Below, one piece after another: positions 49,786 through 63,400 of a stretch of DNA of 64,000 nt (position 1 is the stretch's first letter; each line of letters begins with the position of its first letter). The notes beneath the pieces are model-generated. The model made no database searches and had not been told where the DNA came from. It worked only from the letters and a program-made list of their open reading frames with translations. Source of the stretch: Fratercula arctica (lineage: Eukaryota; Chordata; Aves; Charadriiformes; Alcidae); contig CANTUZ010000001.1 of the NCBI GenBank assembly GCA_947846985.1, forward strand, positions 2,914,001 to 2,978,000, in the 5' to 3' direction. The translations under genes and the position numbers were made by a program.

Positions 49786-52384
49786 ACATTGGAAGGATAT
49801 CCAGAATGTTGAGTTAAAAATCAAGAGAAATAAAACTTTTACCCTATAAAACTTCCCTAAAAATGCCTTTCCCTTCCTGACCGGCGCTGATGGTCATGTT
49901 AGCAGGAGAGCATCCATGCTCTCGCCCCGGTGCGGCGAGGGTTATTTGAAGATATCAGCATTAGCACAGTGAATATGTTCAGCTAAAAGCAAAGAAAAGC
50001 ACGATTGATGTAGGACAGAGTGCAGAAGTACTTAGAAAGTGAAGGCTTGTTCAGCTGGTAGGGGACAGGAAAAGCAAAGGTCACGCTCTAAATGTGACAG
50101 AAGACAAATTTACAATGGCTGTCCGTGATTTATTTGGCAAAGGAAGGACAGGGAAAGTCCTGCTGTCTAAATTAGCTGATCCCTCTCCTCTTCTCTTTAT
50201 TTATTGTTTGTGTTACAGCGGTAGGTTGAAGCCATCAAGGGAAAGACATCAAGATGCATCTACAGCATCTGCTCCTGCGTCCAGGAGAAGCTGGTGGTCT
50301 AAACAGACACGGCAGCAACTGGGAGGGGAGAAGGAGAGATGTTTGACATGTCCTTTGATACGATAACTGACTTAGCAGACAAAAGAAATGAGAAAATCTA
50401 TCTGGTCTCAGTAAAGCGTTTGATACAGGGCCACGTGGGAAATTATTAATTAAGCCAGTGAACACGAACATCAGCAGAACGGGAAACTGGGCAAGGGAAA
50501 TATGATAATGATGAGTGTTGGAAAGCTGAGCGGCAGCCTGGAAGGAGGTTAGCAGTGTTTAACATTCTTAAGGTTGACTTTGGCATGCAAAAGTAGGGCA
50601 ACACTGATGAGACCTCCTAATGGCACAACGTTGTAGGCAGCACCAATATGGTGGAAGATTGGGATACCACAGAGGAAGGGAGGGATTGGCCTTGGCTGCC
50701 GTGTTCAAGATGGGATGAAAATTATTTGTACTAAATTCTAGGCTCTGTATTAATAAATGAGATTTCTTGCTATGGGATTGGTGTTCCAAGGCTGGAACTG
50801 CCCAGGTAGGAGAACGACATGGAGGTCCTGGTTAGGAAAGGGTAAGTGGGGGATTCATGATGCGTTTGTGCTGCCCAGAAACAGGACATGGGAGTCTCAG
50901 TAGAGACAGGGATCTCATCTCCAAAGGGCAACAGTCTGCCTCTGTGTTTAAGAAACAGTGATTTCATCTAGGAAGAGCTGCAGAGCAATGGTTGATACAG
51001 GGAGTAAAAAGGAGACTAAACCCGTAAAAACCAGAGCGCCAAAAGATGTGGATACTGTACTCGGAGACACTGAGCAGTGACCTGCAGATAGGAGAAAAGC
51101 ACTAAGTAACCCAGTGCCAACAAAACAGCAAACTATAACCTGTCCATTGACTCAGACTGGAAATGAGATGATGGCTGCAAGCCATCAGAGACTGAGGTTT
51201 TGGCGCACCCTTCCAGCTGGCATTGTGCAACCAAAAATTCCCTATTTCTGAGACAGAGCCTTGGGTGTTACTCGGACAGACCAAACAACAAACTAAATAG
51301 TTGGACTTACTGGTTCAGAGGGTCCCATCCACTCCCGTGTGCCTAAAGGTCCCTGCTGAGGTGACACAGCTGAGCAGGAGCAGAGGAAAAATGGCTCAAG
51401 CACATTGACTCCATCACCTGAATGCCACCTCCATCTCTTCCACCTGCTCAGCCCTGTCCTACGGCACGCACAGCCCAGCTCCACCTCGCACGCAGTCAAA
51501 GCAGCCAAATTCAATATTGCCTACGCTGCTGAGAAGTTCCCAGTTGGCTTTTGGGGCTGGATATTGTCCACCTTAATGGGATTGCAGGGAATATGTTGGC
51601 AAATACTCCAACTTGGAGATGCTACCAAGAGCCTTTCTCAGCTGGTGGACTATATCCAGAGGAGATCAAGACGCAGAGCGTGGCAGGACAGCTGTCTGTC
51701 TGCAACACCCACCTCCATCCTCTTTGTGTCTTAGCAAACAGAAGGGTTTCCTCCAGCCATGGTTATTACATACTCATACGACAGGTCCTTGTGGTACCAG
51801 CAGACGTTGTGTCTCCTCCTGCTGCTAAAGGTACGTATCAAGTAACTGCTGAGCCAGAGCTCAGCCTCAGACAAAGCTGCCAAACGTCCCTTTGAACAGT
51901 CTTTTCTGGATGGAAGAAAACATCCTGCCCCTTCTCTTCCAGCTGGGAGCAAAATTGGATCCATTTGCTTACATGGGTCACTTTAATGACACTCTCATCC
52001 AAACTGGGAGTTTGTAGCTGAAATGACACTTGGAAATTAAATCTGTCCAGGAATGTTCTCTGGCACTGGAGCCTGGGACAGCCCTCACTCACACTATGAA
52101 ACCCCTTTAACCCCCAAAACAAGGTGGCTGCACCCAAACTGTTTGTTGGGATCAGTTCTTGGCTCATACTCGCTCCCAAACCCAGCCTGGGAAGGGGGCT
52201 AAGGACTGTTTCAACAACTGAAGAGTGTAGATGATCACGTCCTCATGCCCAGGAACGTGTCCTGGAATTTTTAAATTTACTAAAACAGACCCAGCCTACT
52301 GATATGATCCAAAATTTCAGAAGGCAATGGAAAATTTCCTACCAAGTTTGGCAAACCTGACAGTACCAGCAGTGTTACCAGGTG

Positions 52385-52475
52385 TCTCACCAAGGTGGGA
52401 CACATCCTCCACTGGAGATCTTCAAGAACAGGTTAGATAAAATCAGTCTGGGGTGGTCTAGATATATCATCCCCT
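52385..52475 (+). mobile_element. Ancient CR1-type LINE remnant
   Basis: Reads 'ctggagatcttcaagaacag' then 'gttagataaaatcagtctgg' and 'ggtggtctagatatatc'. This is the 3' coding end of old amniote CR1 elements. It is decayed and lacks a tail. Confidence 0.6.
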
Positions 52476-52849
52476 TCCCCAGAAATGGCACATGGACCAC
52501 AAGATCTTGGCACATCCATCCAGCCCTACATTTCCACAACTGTAATAATGAAGGAGTATGAATTTTCTGTCCTCATGTAGCTCGATCCATCCTTCCTGCG
52601 TGGACATCCCTCCCTAAATTATCTCCTCTGTATCTCAGAAAAATACACAGCAAGTCTCCAGCGCTGACTCATTCATCTCTATAGCTACTACAAATTCTCA
52701 TTTGCTCCACATCTTTAGTACCTCCAGGGCCTGAGATGAATGACAGAACATTAGCAACAGGCAATTCATTAATACTAGAGATAGTCCAAAATTTTCCATT
52801 GAAGCCTTTCTTGTTTTGTTTCCTCTGATAGGAGAGGAAATTGGTGAGG

Positions 52850-52867
52850 GAAAAAAAAAAAAAAAAA
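52850..52867. repeat. A-run homopolymer
   Basis: About 17 A residues following 'gtgaggg'. Confidence 0.9.
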
Positions 52868-53035
52868 TTGATTTGGTAAGAAAAAGATCACTTTTTGGTG
52901 AAAAACATGAAAACTAGGTTTCACAATATTACTTCCCTGGGAAAAATTCATCGCTTTACTACTCATTGTGACACCCTGGAAAGGGGGTGAAATTTCCCCT
53001 TTTATATCTTTTCTCTTCAGGGAAAAAAGGTAACA

Positions 53036-53292
53036 AAATCACAGAATCACAGAAAGGTTTGGGTTGGAAGGGACCTCAAAGACCATCCAGTTCCAACCCC
53101 CTGCCCTGGGCAGGGACACCTCCCACCAGACCAGGCTGCTCCAAGCCCCGTCCAACCTGGCCTTGAACCCCTCCAGGGATGGGGCAGCCACAGCTTCTCT
53201 GGGCAACCTGGGCCAGGGGCTCAGCACCCTCACAGCCAAGAATTTCTTCCTCAGATCTCATCTAAATCTCCCCTCTTTCAGTTTGAGGCCGT
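53036..53292 (-). mobile_element. CR1 LINE 3' fragment
   Basis: Plus strand begins with 'aaatcacagaatcacagaaa' and covers the CR1 3' region up to 'ctcccctctttcagtttgag'. The 5' part is missing. Confidence 0.92.
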
Positions 53293-54011
53293 TACAAAAG
53301 GAGAAGAATGCAAGACAGAGAATAAGGAAAAAAACCACTCAGGAAACACCGAATTCTAACATTTTCCCGTAATTTTCAACGAAAAAAATGGAAAACATTC
53401 ATTCCTTCTTGCATTTGTGCCAAATGTTCTTCTAATTGTTCCACTTCCAGCAGGAAATGCCACTTTCTGCACATTTTATCACTCACTGTCTCTGCTCCCA
53501 GGGTCAACCCCAGCCCCCTCCATCCTTTGGTGCAGCAGGGAGAAGAGCTCTTCCCATCCCTTCCAGTTCAGCAGGCAAAATCCCCTCCCAAGCAATCGAG
53601 TATTGGGGTCACCAAGGCCCAATAGAGATAAAGCCCTCAATGATGCCACCAGATCGTCCTACAGGACACCAGATATTTGAACAAGAAAGGGATCCATCCA
53701 GCAGGAACAGCTGAAAAGCCCCCCAGGTTGGGTCCTGACCCCTATTTAAAAGTCAGGTCAGCCACATAAAACTAGTATTCCTACCCTCTGAAGGATGCCC
53801 TGGTCCTTACTTGGTCCCTCAGGGTCCACACGCCACCACGAGCAGCAGGACTGCAGAGAAGAGGGGGGTGAAGGGAGATGCGACCTGCCCCTATAACGCT
53901 GCTTGGGCAGCACATGCTTTGGGGAGGGAAACTGAGGCAAGAAGCACCTTAGTGCTGGAACCTGGGTCACAGCAAAGCACACCCGGCCACAGCAAACAGG
54001 AGAACGATGCC

Positions 54012-54392
54012 CCCGAGTGTTGACGCGGAAGGCTCGAGCAATAACATGCAGACCAACGTGATCAGGTTAATGCCACTTTATTCAACCTGTTACATTTATA
54101 GTATTATAATTTCTGTTCACGCGCTCTAACTCCTACTAATTGGCTGCATGTTAACCTCACGAGCTGTCCACGCGCTTAATTCTTTCTTGTCATTGGTCGA
54201 CCTTTCTTGACGTATGATGTTTTCAATTCCTTTGTTACACTTCTTTGTGGTCAGCACCTCCTTATCTCATGTCCGACAGTAACCTTTCTTAAACTCATGT
54301 CAAGGCAGGCCTACACAGCTGCTACCAACTCCTCAGTGCTTGGAGTGTTCATAGGGTGACCTCGTTGTATTAGAAATCCTTCCACACCCGAG
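54012..54392 (-). mobile_element. Solo LTR of an endogenous retrovirus with 6-bp target duplication
   Basis: The LTR is 54018-54386 (369 bp). On the minus strand it begins TGTGG and ends CAACA, the TG...CA termini of retroviral LTRs. It is bounded on both sides by CCCGAG (54012-54017 and 54387-54392), a perfect 6-bp target-site duplication. An AATAAA lies at 54082-54077 on the minus strand, about 60 nt before the 3' end, with a TATAAA-like motif just upstream, an arrangement also seen in compact avian LTRs. No internal retroviral genes are present, so it is the product of LTR-LTR recombination. A 6-bp duplication suits alpha- or betaretrovirus-like (ERVK-type) elements; the family name is not established. 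It lies 120 bp from a CR1 copy. Confidence 0.88.
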
Positions 54393-54511
54393 TGGCACCC
54401 TGACCCCAGCCCTGATGTGTGGGCTCAGGTAGGTCACTCAGCACCCCTGCCTCAGTTTCCCCACAGCCAAAGAGGAATAGTCATAGGGCATTAATTGGAA
54501 AGCAGATGCCA

Positions 54512-55290
54512 TCATAGAATAGTTTGGGTTGGAAGGGGCCTTTAAAGGCCATCTAGTCCAACCCACCTGACAAGAGCAGGGACATCTTCAACTAGACCAG
54601 GTTGCTCAGAGCCCTGTCCAACCTGGCCTGGGATGTTTCTAGGGACGGGGCATCTCCCACCTCTCTGGGCAACCTGGGCCAGTGTTTCACCACCCTCACA
54701 GCAAAGAATTTCTACCTCAGATCTCATGTAAATCTCCCCTTTTTCAGTGTAAAACTCTTCCCCCTCGTCCCATGGCTCCCCTCCCTCATCCAGAGTCCCT
54801 CCCCAGCTTTCCTGGAGCCCCTTGAGGGACTGGAAGGGGCTCCAAGGTCTCCCCGGAGCCTTCTCTTCTCCAGGCTGAACCCCCCCAGCTCTCTCAGCCT
54901 GTCCTCACAGCAGAGGGGCTCCAGCCCTCCCAGCATCTCCGGGGCCTCCTCTGGCCCCACTCCAACAGCTCCGTGTCTCTCCTGTGCTGAGGCCCCAGAG
55001 CTGGAGGCAGCACTGCAGGGGGGTCTCCCCCGAGTGGAGCAGAGGGGCAGAATCCCCCCCCTCGCCCTGCTGCCCACGCTGCTGGGGATGCAGCCCAGGC
55101 TGCGGGGGGGTTTCTGGGCTGCCAGAGCACATTGCCGGCTCATGTTGAGCTCATCAACTCCAAGTCCTTCCCAGCAGAGCTGCTCTCCATCCTTTCATCT
55201 CCCAGCCTGTATGGACACCGGGGGGTCCCCTGACCCATGTGCAGGACCCTGCACTTGACCTTGTTGAACCTCATGACTTTCACACAGCCC
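54512..55290 (-). mobile_element. CR1 LINE fragment, longest in window
   Basis: Plus strand starts with 'catagaatagtttgggttgg'. The minus-strand frame (MSRQCALAAQKPPRSLGCIP and onwards) is a remnant of the CR1 ORF2 C-terminus, open for 139 codons, then lost near the tail. The 5' boundary may reach to about 55400, where similarity becomes uncertain. Confidence 0.92.
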
Positions 55291-55399
55291 CACCATGCAC
55301 GACTTGACCACCTTCAAATCGACTTGCTATCGATGGCTTCAAACCAGACGTTGCCCTGGGAGTCATTTAACTCTTGGAGACCATTAGGAATGAGCGTGT

Positions 55400-57560
55400 C
55401 CCCCTCACTGCTTCCCTTGGTTTGCCAAAGGAATTTATTTGGGCATAAGTACCTAAATAAATCCTATATATACATGAATATTTAATGAATATACAAAAAT
55501 ACAAATATAAATAATATAAATACCATGGATAATATACATAAATAATATAAATAAATCCCAGGACAGACCTGGGAGGAGGTCACAGGCACGCAGGCTCTGC
55601 AATATCTATTTTTTTTGGTATAACGAGGTTAGAAAAGGGAATTCCTCCCTTTAGCCCCGATGACCTTGGAGGAGTTGCTTACTCTGTCCCACGCTCCGTT
55701 CCCTCACCTGGAAATAATAACTCAGGGGGAGACAGAGCAAGTTTAAAAACCGTTGCTGCTGTGCTCTTCGGTTTCACCAAGGAATTGTTTCCCAGCCTTG
55801 GAGCATCCCATTACACTGATTTGCAGAGGACTGTAAGGACATCTCCCCCCGCTCCCATCCTCCTCCCGGATGCTGGCGAGCCTTCACCTGCGCACAAGCC
55901 CAGCAAAGGCCACAGAGGACAAGCCCTGCATCAACCATCCTTGCTCTTCTCTGGCAGAAGGTCACTAGGAGGCCGTTTTGGCTGCTGGGTGACCCAAAAA
56001 GTTGCCCAAATAGTCTCCATCCTTGGAGATGTTCAAAACCCACCCAGCAGGGACTCCTGTGAGCAGCCAGGTTCTCGGGAGTAATAACGATTTGGAGAAT
56101 TTGGCTTTTAAAAAGAACCCAAACAATAAATGACACTTATAAGATGCCTAATTTGAACAGAAAATGAGAACAATTAGCCACAGCATCACTTATGCATTAA
56201 TGAAGAGGCGCTTATGTCCCAGGGCTGAGCGTCAGAGCAAACACTTCTCGCAATAGGCTGCAAGGAAGGAAAAACATGGAAGTGGGAGAGCAGATGAGGA
56301 TCCAAGGGGAAAGAAAAGCCTGAAGGGTGTCCTGAAAGATGAGGAGCAACACAAGGAGGGACGAAGCCTTCAGGATCCTCTTGGGTTTAACATCTGAGCT
56401 GACCCAACCCAGGAATGGGGAGGAAACACAGAGCAGCAACGGCGGCCGTATGAATTTGTTGGAGCAGACAGGAGGGATGGTACGTGGAAGGATGGGAGGG
56501 TGAGCACTCTGCATTTAAATATGCAAGTAAATATGTCTAATTATCCTTTGCACCAGCGGCAGAGAGCAACACCATGGCTCTCCAGCTCTAGGACAGCTTT
56601 CTGCTTGAGTCCTGCCATCACCAGACCTTGGAAGGCGAGCAGACAAAAAGCTGAGTCAAAAATCACTTCTGGCCAAAGCAGATGGAAGGACTGTGGGCAC
56701 TTCTGGAAAACCCTTTCCCTACCCCCTCCAAAAATCCCTGGCCGTTCTCTCGCGTCTCAACCGACCAGCACCACCACCCCTGGATGCACCTGAGCCCATG
56801 GCATCACTCGCATCCCCAGCAAGAGCCACAGCCGACGCTGAACTACAGCAAAAATCAAAAATCTCACGGCTTGAAGCGTTTCCCACCCGCCAGTGTGGGA
56901 AAGGAGATGACTGTTGGCTCTGCTGTGGCACACAGTCCCTGGTGGGACACAGGAGTCGAAACCCAGCTTCATTTTAAACCCGCATGAATTTACTACCTGT
57001 TTGATGGCAGGGTGTCACCTCTAAAACTCCCCAGGGAAGAAAATCAATCCTTCAAAAGCATAAACACCTTCACATGGGTACGGGGAGAAGCAAAAAAGGC
57101 TGAAATTACACTTTGGTCACAACAACCCCCAGCTCTGCTCTTTCCTACCCCCACCCCAGCCTCGGCGGCGGTGGGCTCTGCCAAAGAAAGCTCTGGAAAA
57201 ACACAATCGCAGCAAACCCTCCTTGCGAACGTAGGCGCAGGGCAGCCACCCCATCAATTTGGTTTCGCATTCCCAACACATCCAAACCCCTTTGCCCCAG
57301 GAGAGAAATAACAATGGCATCTCGCAGCAAGGAGTTTCAACGTTCCGAATCCCAAAACGGGGACTCTTCCCGGGGTGAAATCAGGGCACCTCTATGCAGC
57401 CCGGGGATGATGGAGGGGGACACAGAGGGATGTGCCACCCCCCTGCCACCACGCTGCTTTAAACATGGCAGCATCCCAAGGCTGCCCCACCCAAGCGGCC
57501 TAGGACGCTTTGTCTTGGGGATGCTCCCAGCCTGGGATGCTGCCTGGGACCATCCTGCAC
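55400..57560. other. Intron 1 sequence, no feature recognised
   Basis: First an AT-rich piece (about 55440-55560), then rising G+C towards the promoter. The frames here, including a 226-codon plus-strand frame at 57113-57793, fit chance openness in GC-rich DNA. Confidence 0.4.
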
Positions 57561-57580
57561 CTGGGGTACCCCACAGGCAT

Positions 57581-57618
57581 CTGGGACCCCCATCCACGCC
57601 TGGGACCCCCATCCACGC
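57581..57618. repeat. 19-bp tandem duplication
   Basis: CTGGGACCCCCATCCACGC occurs twice head to tail (57581-57599 and 57600-57618). The flanking DNA also has several 'gggatgc' motifs, as in a decayed minisatellite. Confidence 0.9.
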
Positions 57619-57969
57619 CTCGGGATGCAGCAATGCGGTGGGGATGCTGCTCCTTCGGGATGGTGGACACAGCGGGCTGGTTTCTGGGATGTCAGGGATG
57701 AGCTTGAAAAAGACCAGATGCTACTTGCACATCCCGGGGAAGCGACCCAAACATCCCCCTGCTCAAAGCCAAGGTGATGCTGGGTGTCTCTGAATTTTGG
57801 GATGTGGTGGGCGGGGGGAATGGACACTCCAACCTGCTCCAAACCCACCCGGCAAAAAGGACCCCCGTGTATTCACTACCTGCACAGCACCTACCCACAC
57901 TCCATCAGCGACACCTAGAAAGGTGAGGAATCAAACCAGGACACCCAGAGAGGTGGGGAATTTTAAGGA

Positions 57970-57988
57970 CAACCCCCCCCCCCCCCCC
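57970..57988. repeat. C-run in intron 1 near exon 1
   Basis: About 18 C residues with one G interruption after them, some 150 bp inside intron 1. In the MAP6 sense direction it is a G-run near the donor, of the kind able to join G-quadruplexes. Confidence 0.9.
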
Positions 57989-58140
57989 GCCCCGGGCAGG
58001 AGATCACCAAACCCCTCCTGAAATGCTTCAAGGCCGCATTCACCCATCTCCCAGGGTGGGATGTTCCCCCTGGGGATGGACAAGAGGGGACCGGAGAAGG
58101 GCTGGCGAGGAGATGGGGGTGGGGATGGGGGGGTGTCTCA

Positions 58141-59311
<1,171 letters not shown>

Positions 59312-60450
59312 CACAGTCACATGCACCCCCATGCAATGCACACACATGTACAGTCACATGCATGCACCCCCATGCAATGCACACACATGCACACACATGT
59401 ACAGTCACATGCATGCACCCCCATGCAATGCACACACATGTACACACATGTACAGTCACATACATACACCCCCATGCAATGCACACACATGCACACACAT
59501 GTACAGTCACATACATGCACCCCCATGCAATGCACACACATGCACACACATGTACAGTCACATACATACACCCCCATGCAATGCACACACATGCACACAC
59601 ATGTACAGTCACATGCATGCACCCCCATGCAATGCACACACATGCACACACATGTACAGTCACATACATACACCCCCATGCAATGCACACACATGCACAC
59701 ACATGCACAGTCACATACATGCACCCCCATGCAATGCACACACATGTACAGTCACATGCATGCACCCCCATGCAATGCACACACATGCACACACATGTAC
59801 AGTCACATGCATGCACCCCCATGCAATGCACACACATGCACACACATGTACAGTCACATACATACACCCCCATGCAATGCACACACATGCACACACATGC
59901 ACAGTCACATACATGCATCCCCATGCAATGCACACACATGTACAGTCACATGCATGCACCCCCATGCAATGCATACACATGCACACACATGTACAGTCAC
60001 ATACATGCACCCCCATGCAATGCACACACATGCACACACATGTACAGTCACATACATGCACCCCCATGCAATGCACACACATGTACAGTCACATGCATGC
60101 ACCCCCATGCAATGCATACACATGCACACACATGTACAGTCACATACATGCACCCCCATGCAATGCATACACATGCACACACATGTACAGTCACATACAT
60201 GCACCCCCATGCAATGCATACACATGCACACACATGTACAGTCACATACATGCACCCCCATGCAATGCATACACATGCACACACATGTACAGTCACATAC
60301 ATGCATCCCCATGCAATGCATACACATGCACACACATGTACAGTCACATGCACCCCCATGCAATGCACACACATGCACACACATGTACAGTCACATACAT
60401 GCATCCCCATGCAATGCACACACATGCACACACATGTACAGTCACATGCA
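59312..60450. repeat. 51-bp minisatellite array
   Basis: Head-to-tail units marked by TACAGTCACAT, at 59349, 59400, 59451, 59502, 59553, 59604 and 59655, that is exactly every 51 bp. Each contains 'gcacccccatgcaatgc' and 'cacacacatg' repeats. Shorter units of 41 bp lack one 10-bp CACACACATG block (for example 59706 to 59747). Point variants include 'catacatac' versus 'catgcatgc'. About two dozen units are present. No stop codon exists in any plus-strand frame, which explains the 548, 764 and 882-codon frames; these are not genes. Confidence 0.97.
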
Positions 60451-63400
60451 TGCATCCACACGCATATGCACAAAGACGCACACACGTGCACACAAGTGCA
60501 AGTGCACACACGTGCACACACATGTACAATTGCACACATGCACCCACATGCATGTGCACACACGTACAATCGCACACATGCACCTACATGGATATACACA
60601 CACACACTCACGTGCACAGTCACAAATGTGGCCCCACATGCACAGTCCGATACATGCACCCCCATGCAATGCACAGACGTGCACACACATGTACAGGCCC
60701 ACACGTGCGCCCACCTGCATATGCACACACATGTGCACACATGCACAGTCACACGTGTGCACCCACATGCACTGTCACATTCATGCACCCACATGCAAGT
60801 GCACACACACTCATGCACATGTACAATCGCACACATGCGCCTACATGGGCACACACACACACATGCACACATGCACAGTCACAAACGTGGGCCCACATGC
60901 ATATGCACACGTGCATACACATGTATGATTGCACATGTGCACTGAAATGGATACACACACATGCACACACATGTACAGTGACACATATTCACCCACACGC
61001 CTATGTGCACACATACACACACATCTACAGTCACATACATTCACCTACATGCATATGCACGTGCATGCACACACATGTACAATCGCACACATGTGCACAC
61101 ACATGTACAGTCATACACATGTGCCCACAAGCATACGTACAGATGTGCATATGCATGTACAGTCGCACACATGCACCAAAACGGATACACACACACATGC
61201 ACGTGTGCACAGTCACGTACGTGCACCCAAATGCAATGCACAGGTGCACACACAGGTACAGTCACATACATGCACCCCCATGCAATGCACACACATGTAC
61301 AGTCACACACATGCACACACATGTACAATTGCACACATGCATCTACATGGATATACACACGCACATGCACAGACGTGCACAGTCACGAATGTGGGCCCAC
61401 CTGCACATCCACAGTCACATACCTGCACTCCCATGCAATGCACACACGTGCACACACACATACAGTCACACACATGCATGTGCACACATATGCACAGATG
61501 TGCACACACGTACAATCGCATACACATGCACACTCTCACACATGCGCTGACGTGGATACACACAGACATGCACACGCGCACAGTCACATACAGGCATCCA
61601 CATGCAATGCACAGGTGCACACACATGTACAGTAAATACATGTGCCCACATGCACACGCATACATGTACAGTCATGCATGCACCCATATACATATGCACA
61701 CACATGCACACACATGCACACATGTACAATCGCACACACATGCACACACATGTACAATCGCCCACGTGTGCCCACATGCATATGTACAGATGTGCATATG
61801 CATGTACAGTCGCACACATGCACCAAAATGGGTACACACGGACATGCACACATGTGCACAGTCACATACATGCACCCACATGCAATGCACAGGTGCACAC
61901 ACATGTAGCCACATATGTGCACCCCCATGCAATGCACATGTGTGTGCACATGTACAGTCGTGCACATGCACCGCAATGGATGTACACACACATGCGCACA
62001 CTTGTACAGTCACACACATGCAACCCTACGCACACGCACACACACATACAATCACACACTTGTGCCCACATGCATAAGCGCACACATGCACACACATGTA
62101 CAATTGCACACATGCACCCACATGGATATGCACACACATGCACACACGTGCACAGTCACACACATGCATATTTACACACGTGCACACACATGTACAATTG
62201 CACACATGCACCCACATGTACAGTCACATACATTCACCCACATGCATAGGCACACACGTGCACACACATGTACAATGGCGTACATGCACCAACGTGGATA
62301 TACACACACATGCACACACGTGCACAGTCACACACATGCATATTTACACACGTGCACACACATGTACAATTGCACACATGCACCCACACGCACACCCATG
62401 CATACACATGTACACACACACAGGCACCCACATGCACATGCACACCCATGCGTACACATGTCGAATCGCACACATGCACTGACATACACACAGATCCGTG
62501 CACACACGTGCACATACACAAGCACGCACAGATGCATGCAGACGTGCACACATGCATACAAATGCATGCCCAGCACACGTGGACACATGTGTCCACACAC
62601 ATATATATACACACACACACACATGCCCACTCAATGTGCACACACACTTGCACAAACACGTGTGTACATGGTCACACACCTGCATACATATATGCATTAC
62701 ACATGCAAAGACACAAGTGAACAGACACACACGCGCACACGCACATTCACAAACACGTACATATGCACACTCACACCTGCACACACGTGCATACACACAT
62801 GCAAGGCGCTTCTGCACACATATATGTGCACATGCACACACATGTCCACTCACACAGGTACACACGTTGCACACGCACGGACACACATAATGTGTGCATG
62901 CATTGCACGCTCACACCTGCACACACACTTACACAGACATGCATGCACGCATATGTGGGTGCGTGCAAACACATGCATGTACACACATGCGCACACACAT
63001 GCGCTAATGCATGTGCGTGCCCAATCACAAAGATGCACCCACATACACATGTGCAAGCACGTATGTGCACACAGATGCGTGCATGTCTGCTGACACGTGT
63101 GCACCAGCTCACACACATGTGCCCCATGCACAAGCGGCCATAGAGACACTCGTGCACGCACAAACACACCCTTGTGGATGCGCACACACATGTAAGTACA
63201 AACACATGCACACACACAGCTGGACACGGCTGTACACACACGCAGAGCCGCGCTCACACTTGCACACATGTGCACACACTCCATGCACACACGTGCATAC
63301 ACCAACACGTGCACGCTTATATGTGCGTGTGCGCACATCTGCATGCACAAGCACCTGTGCACACACCTGCACACGTGTGCACATGCACACACATGCATAC

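Noticed and set aside
57113..57793. 226-codon plus-strand frame upstream of exon 1 donor
   Set aside because: GC-rich intron DNA with short tandem repeats; the Pro/Gly/Arg composition is typical of chance openness.
59312..60450. Possible CRISPR array because of regular repeats
   Set aside because: Units are contiguous with no unique spacers, and the DNA is vertebrate.
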